A DNA stretch of 64,000 nucleotides from Kribbella sindirgiensis (lineage in GTDB: Bacteria; Actinomycetota; Actinomycetes; Propionibacteriales; Kribbellaceae). The notes under the pieces are model-generated. The model saw only the letters and a program-made list of their open reading frames with translations. It did not search any database and was not told the origin of the DNA. Of the stretch, positions 60,361 through 64,000 are shown one piece after another. The position numbers and the translations under genes are program-made. The DNA is taken from positions 372,001 through 436,000 of the forward strand of contig NZ_SJKA01000003.1 in assembly GCF_004331435.1 (NCBI RefSeq), written 5' to 3'. Within the stretch, counting starts at the first letter, position 1, and every line of letters starts with the position of its first letter.

Positions 60361-60375
60361 GCTCAGACCTTATGA

Positions 60376-61722
60376 TCAGCGCGCTTTGACGACGTCGGCG
60401 AACCATCGGACTGTGCCGGACGGCGAGTCGATCGCCAGCAGGATCCCGGCAGAGACGGCCAGCGCGCGGAAACCGGGAAGCACGTCGTTTCCGGCCAACT
60501 CGGGGACAACGATGCCGGCGGCAACCAGCAACGCTGCGATCGCCCACCTCAGGCCGTACTTCCGGAGCAGCCTGGTCGAGACGTTGGGCGGTTCGGTCAC
60601 AGCCAGAAGCCGCCAGTCGTCGCGCAGAGCGGCGACGAGACCTGCCGCGAGCTTGTCACTGATGTCCGCCTCGAAGGAGGATCTGTCGACCATCAACCGC
60701 GCAGCGTGAGCCCGGAGCGTCGCAGCGATCCGTTGCCCGGTCAAACGCAGCTCCCTCCGCACTGCCGCCTGCCGCAGCGGAACAATGCTGTGAAAGCTGT
60801 TCTCCACCGTGCGGGCAGTCCGCTCGAACATGTCGCCGTACACACGCCGCGCTTTGCGACTCGACCGCCAGCCGAAGGCCTGCTCGCTGACGAGAGTGCG
60901 AGCGCGTGTCGGTTGATCGGCCGCATGCCCGCGAGCGTCCTCCGGCGACAACAGGTCGTCCGCGACCGCGAGCAGACCAAGCAGGTCGGCGTACAGCCGG
61001 TCCCGCGGATCCAGCCCGAGGCGGATCCGGCCTCCGGTCACCAGGCCTTCGACGGTCTGCGCCGCCACGCCGAAGACGCCGCCGACCGCCCAGCTGACCA
61101 GGGCGAACACCAGTACGCCGGTGAGTCCGCTCGGCGCCAGTTCGCCGAGACCCCACCCACCGCCGACAACGATCGCTACGGTCAGCACGCTCGCGAGGAC
61201 GACGATCAGGACCGCGCGCGGGCCGGTGCGGTCGTCCTCGTCGAACTCCTGAAACACGAACCATCCGGCCATCGCCGGGGCCCCGATCAAGATGAGGTAC
61301 AGGCCGATCAGGAACGGCAGTGCGACGGTGCGCCAGGTCGGGCCGGTGTCGGTCAGCCACAGATCGATCCGCCACTGCAGGAAGATCACGCCCGCGGTGA
61401 CCAGAACCCAAGCAGGCACTCCCAGAGCTGCAAGTCCCCGTCGCTTGAGTCGATCGGCACGCTCCATCCGCGCGACGACGGCAACCGCCTGCGCGGCGAC
61501 CTGTTCGCGTTCCTCCGTAGCCAATCTCTGCATCGTCGGCGACACGAACAACAAATCGACAAGCTCCCGGTTCGGTGTGCTCTCCGGCCCGAACCGCCGA
61601 GCCGCACCAGCTCCGGCGCCTGCTCCAGCACCGGCACCTGCACCTGCTCCGGCACCGGGTCCCGCTCCGGCGCTGCCTCCCGGGACTGGCCCGATCGGGG
61701 TCTGTGGGTCGTCGTTTTGCAT
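60376..61722 (-). CDS. Multi-pass membrane protein with Gly-Ala repeat
   Basis: The 448-residue protein is not recognised. It has an acidic start, a Gly-Ala dipeptide tract (residues 18-41), a charged region (RELVDLLFVSPTMQRLATEE), about four to six membrane helices (about 95-230), a cytoplasmic helical domain (about 235-395) and two more C-terminal helices. It lies 86 nt downstream of the Shedu-like gene on the same strand. A functional link is possible but unproven. Confidence 0.65.
   Translation of the reverse strand: MQNDDPQTPIGPVPGGSAGAGPGAGAGAGAGAGAGAGAGAARRFGPESTPNRELVDLLFVSPTMQRLATEEREQVAAQAVAVVARMERADRLKRRGLAALGVPAWVLVTAGVIFLQWRIDLWLTDTGPTWRTVALPFLIGLYLILIGAPAMAGWFVFQEFDEDDRTGPRAVLIVVLASVLTVAIVVGGGWGLGELAPSGLTGVLVFALVSWAVGGVFGVAAQTVEGLVTGGRIRLGLDPRDRLYADLLGLLAVADDLLSPEDARGHAADQPTRARTLVSEQAFGWRSSRKARRVYGDMFERTARTVENSFHSIVPLRQAAVRRELRLTGQRIAATLRAHAARLMVDRSSFEADISDKLAAGLVAALRDDWRLLAVTEPPNVSTRLLRKYGLRWAIAALLVAAGIVVPELAGNDVLPGFRALAVSAGILLAIDSPSGTVRWFADVVKAR
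61600..61671 (-). repeat. Gly-Ala coding microrepeat
   Basis: About 70 bp of imperfect 6-bp units (GCTCCGGC / GCACCGGCACCTGC type on the plus strand) encode alternating Gly and Ala. Codons vary, so it is maintained or mutated at protein level rather than freshly expanded. Such tracts may vary in length between strains. Confidence 0.7.
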
Positions 61723-61808
61723 CGCGGCATCCCCCAGTCGTCCGGCCTGTGAAGGACAGACGGTAGTGCGTACGGCGGGTCGCCGTACGCACTCCGCGTG
61801 CTGCGGGG

Positions 61809-62900
61809 TCAGGCGGTGGTGGCCAGGTGGATGCGGAGGATTGTGTCGTAGTCGATGATCTCGACGCCGGGGGCGGGGGTGACGGTTTCCTGGGAGGCGA
61901 CGATCAGCAGTTGGCGTGGGTCGGTGATGTCGACGTCGTACTTCGACTTCACCTGGGAGCGGTTCTCCGGGTTGGCGAGGTACTCCGCGGACCGGGCGAG
62001 CTCGGTCGCGCTGTCCTGAACCGGGGTACGGAAAACGCGACGGCGCTTCTTTCCGTTGACGGTGTCGACGACCGGGAGTTCGAGCCGGCCGACGATGTGG
62101 CTGCCGTCGGCGCGTTCGAGGATGAAGTCCGGGTGCAGGTCGCCCAGGGCCGGCTGCCGGACCAGCTTGGTCGCGTCGAACGCCGACAGCAGGATGCTCT
62201 CGTGCTTGTCCAGGAACTCGTCGACGGTCGAATCCTGCAGACCGTGCGCAAGGTACGTGCTCTCGAACGCGTCCGCCTTCAGAACGGCCGGGTCGACCGG
62301 CAGGCTGACCGTGCCGATCGGGTCGAGGTGCGGGCTGGCGTTGGAGTAGTTCCGCAGGAAGTCGAGGTACTTGTCGGCCGGCTCGGAGCGGTGGATCGCC
62401 AGCGCGAAGAACACCCAGTGCGCGCGCAGCGACTCGCCCGCGGTGTGCACGAGCAGCGCGCGGTCGAACGTCGAGTAGTTTCCGGGCGCGAACCGCAGCA
62501 GCTCGTCCGCCGGGCCGGCCGCGACGTCCCCGAGCATGTTCCCAGTGCCCGGAAAACGTTGTTCGAGGGCACTCTTGCCGGCGTCGGTCGTGACGGTCGC
62601 GTCCTTGAACCAGTTCTGTCCTTGCAGGTTCGCGACCACGGTGCGGCCGTCGCCGATTCCGAAGTACTCCTCGACGCTGCCCACCTTCTGCCGGCGGACT
62701 TCGAGCGACCGGTACTCACGGGTCAGCCCGACGAGCTCGAGGATGTTCCAGTCCGGCGTCTCGGTCAGCACCATCATCCGCGGGAACAGCATCGGCCCGG
62801 GCAGCTCGGTCCGGTGACTCACCGGCAGATGCCCGGCAGCCTCCTTCAGGTGCTCCCCCCAGAACTGGCTGTTCACCTTCACGAACTCGGTGGGTTTCAT
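61809..62900 (-). CDS. Shedu-like protein (DUF4263, PD-(D/E)xK nuclease-related)
   Basis: The 363-residue protein has a C-terminal region resembling Shedu SduA (DUF4263). DEFLDKHESIL (227-237) is followed by LGDLHPDFILERADGSHIVG with Asp258, then RLELPVVD with Glu274. In typical members the last motif is ExK; here the lysine position is Pro276, with Lys284 and Lys285 nearby. The N-terminal 210 residues are unassigned. Shedu is a single-gene anti-phage nuclease system. Similarity was judged by eye. GAGGAGA precedes the start. Confidence 0.5.
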   Translation of the reverse strand: MKPTEFVKVNSQFWGEHLKEAAGHLPVSHRTELPGPMLFPRMMVLTETPDWNILELVGLTREYRSLEVRRQKVGSVEEYFGIGDGRTVVANLQGQNWFKDATVTTDAGKSALEQRFPGTGNMLGDVAAGPADELLRFAPGNYSTFDRALLVHTAGESLRAHWVFFALAIHRSEPADKYLDFLRNYSNASPHLDPIGTVSLPVDPAVLKADAFESTYLAHGLQDSTVDEFLDKHESILLSAFDATKLVRQPALGDLHPDFILERADGSHIVGRLELPVVDTVNGKKRRRVFRTPVQDSATELARSAEYLANPENRSQVKSKYDVDITDPRQLLIVASQETVTPAPGVEIIDYDTILRIHLATTA

Positions 62901-62982
62901 CGTTCTCCTCGCTCAAAACACTCGGACTCAACCTTCAACTCCCGCCCGAGCAAACCCTATTCCCGGCCGCCTCGGTCCCCGG

Positions 62983-64000
62983 CTATCTGAGGGCGATCAG
63001 GCCGTCTCTGCCACTGACCAGGATCAGCTCGCCGGCAGCGATCACACCCTGCCGGCACGTGACGCTCCGATCCAGGTCGACGTACTCGACCTGGGCGCCT
63101 TCGGAGATCTTCGCGATCCGGCAAACGTTTTCGTTGTCCATCAGAAACACCCGGCCGCCGGGCGTCACCGCGTACCGGATGCCGGCCGCGAACCCTACTT
63201 TCGCGGCCGAGACGACCCGCCCGTCCGCCGCGTCGACGTACTGCACCAGGGTACCGATGGCGCGCTCCGCGAGGCTCGGGCAACTGAGCAGCACGACGCG
63301 GTCGGCGGCCGGCTTCAGCTGAACCGAGCAGTTCCGGTCCGACGGCAGATCGGAGACCCACCGGACCGCGCCGGAACTCGGATCGATCGCGGTCAGTTTC
63401 CGCGATTTCCGTCCGTCGCCGTCGCCGTCGACACCGACGACCAGGTCGCCGACCGCCATCAGGTTGCTGAGCGAGCCGTCCCGGATCCAGCGCTTCTTGC
63501 CGCTCTTCACGTCCAAGCCGATGAGCTGGTCGGGGGCGTTGCCACAACTGCGTGCCAATCCGACGACGACCATGCCTGCGATGGCCTCGGCGCTCATGCT
63601 GGTGCAGCGGCCGGGCTCGTACGTCCAGCGGTTGGAGCCGTCGAAGTTCGTTCCGTAGAGCTTGTCGGAGCCTTTGCTGACCGACTTTCCGGTGATCAGT
63701 GGGTCGTTGTCGTCGATGTCGTAGTCGCGGGTCCGTTCCCGCCAGCCCGCCGTACGTCTTCCGGTGTCGGCGTCGAGGACGAGGTACCCGAAGTCGTCGT
63801 ACCGGACCAGCAGTTTCCGGCCGCCGTCGAGCACGGACAGCTCCGGATCGTCGTTCGTGTTCGCGCGGAGGTACCGCCAGCGGGACTTGCCGGTTGCGGG
63901 GTCGAGCATCTCGACGGTGCCGCGGCCGCGCGCTATCGCGATGCCGTGCGCGGTCGCGACGGTCGCACCGAATTCGAGCCGGCCGGCGTTGGTCCACATC
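62983..64000 (-). CDS. PQQ-binding-like beta-propeller protein (5' end outside window)
   Basis: At least 338 residues show repeated blades of the PQQ-like propeller: AIARGRGTVEMLDPATGKSR, YLVLDADTGRRTAGW, IGLDVKSGKKRWIRDG, TAIDPSSGAVRWVSDL, VQYVDAADGRVVSA. The reading frame is open to the window edge, so the N-terminus, probably with a signal or membrane segment, is missing. Four Cys may form disulfides, suggesting an outside location. Function unknown. Confidence 0.7.
   Translation of the reverse strand, partial: MWTNAGRLEFGATVATAHGIAIARGRGTVEMLDPATGKSRWRYLRANTNDDPELSVLDGGRKLLVRYDDFGYLVLDADTGRRTAGWRERTRDYDIDDNDPLITGKSVSKGSDKLYGTNFDGSNRWTYEPGRCTSMSAEAIAGMVVVGLARSCGNAPDQLIGLDVKSGKKRWIRDGSLSNLMAVGDLVVGVDGDGDGRKSRKLTAIDPSSGAVRWVSDLPSDRNCSVQLKPAADRVVLLSCPSLAERAIGTLVQYVDAADGRVVSAAKVGFAAGIRYAVTPGGRVFLMDNENVCRIAKISEGAQVEYVDLDRSVTCRQGVIAAGELILVSGRDGLIALR

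Noticed and set aside
61600..61671. Repeat array resembling a CRISPR or tandem array
   Set aside because: Units are about 6 bp without spacers and simply encode Gly-Ala within an open frame.

Overview
The window is about 70% G+C with dense coding, almost no spacers over 250 bp, many GTG starts and stop/start overlaps. It looks like a high-GC actinobacterium. The anchor genes give the same answer: secE, tRNA-Trp, an AspC-type aminotransferase, murB, two MaoC-like dehydratases (hadA/hadB-like), rpmG, tRNA-Met and tRNA-Thr follow the arrangement known from Streptomyces and relatives. Abundant carbohydrate ABC transporters with LacI/RpiR regulators and polysaccharide-active enzymes suggest a Kribbella-like soil actinomycete. 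The genus is inference only.

Layout. 1-20.7 kb: the conserved core cluster (secE, tRNA-Trp, aspC, adenosine deaminase family ... murB, hadB, hadA, rpmG, tRNA-Met, tRNA-Thr). It is interrupted by accessory genes: a stand-alone TrpB2, a three-gene unit (XRE/TPR regulator, 2H phosphoesterase, winged-helix protein), a six-gene leftward sugar operon (8.1-15.7 kb; solute-binding lipoprotein, two permeases, an unknown protein, RpiR regulator, FAD oxidoreductase) and a PhoD phosphatase. 20.8-29.5 kb: mixed single genes (epimerase, DUF899, M23 and M15 peptidases, two acetyltransferases, XRE-cupin regulator, FAD monooxygenase with TetR, TerC). 29.5-36.8 kb: a beta-L-arabinofuranosidase (GH127) operon with its own ABC transporter and a divergent LacI regulator. 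36.8-51.9 kb: an eleven-gene leftward polysaccharide-utilisation operon with a LacI regulator and three matching operators. 51.9-64 kb: rRNA methyltransferase, SAM methyltransferase, PEP-mutase-like enzyme, a degenerate Ada/AlkA fusion, a P-loop kinase, RraA-like and aldo-keto reductase, an LLM oxidoreductase with divergent MarR, a YciI protein, a membrane protein with a Gly-Ala tract, a Shedu-like (DUF4263) protein and part of a beta-propeller protein.

How it works together. The large operon combines exported enzymes (PL8 lyase, SGNH esterase, beta-helix protein) with a CUT1 importer and enzymes lacking signal peptides (two heparinase II/III-like lyases, a CE7 acetylesterase, an SDR). This is a complete outside-to-inside route for an acetylated, probably uronic-acid-containing glycan. 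None of the three CUT1 transporters has an ATPase gene here, so all probably share an MsiK-like ATPase encoded elsewhere. At least a dozen genes show a TANNNT -10 box 6-8 nt before the start codon, suggesting leaderless transcripts. No insertion sequence, CRISPR array, rRNA gene or prophage was seen. No stretch over 300 bp lacks a gene.
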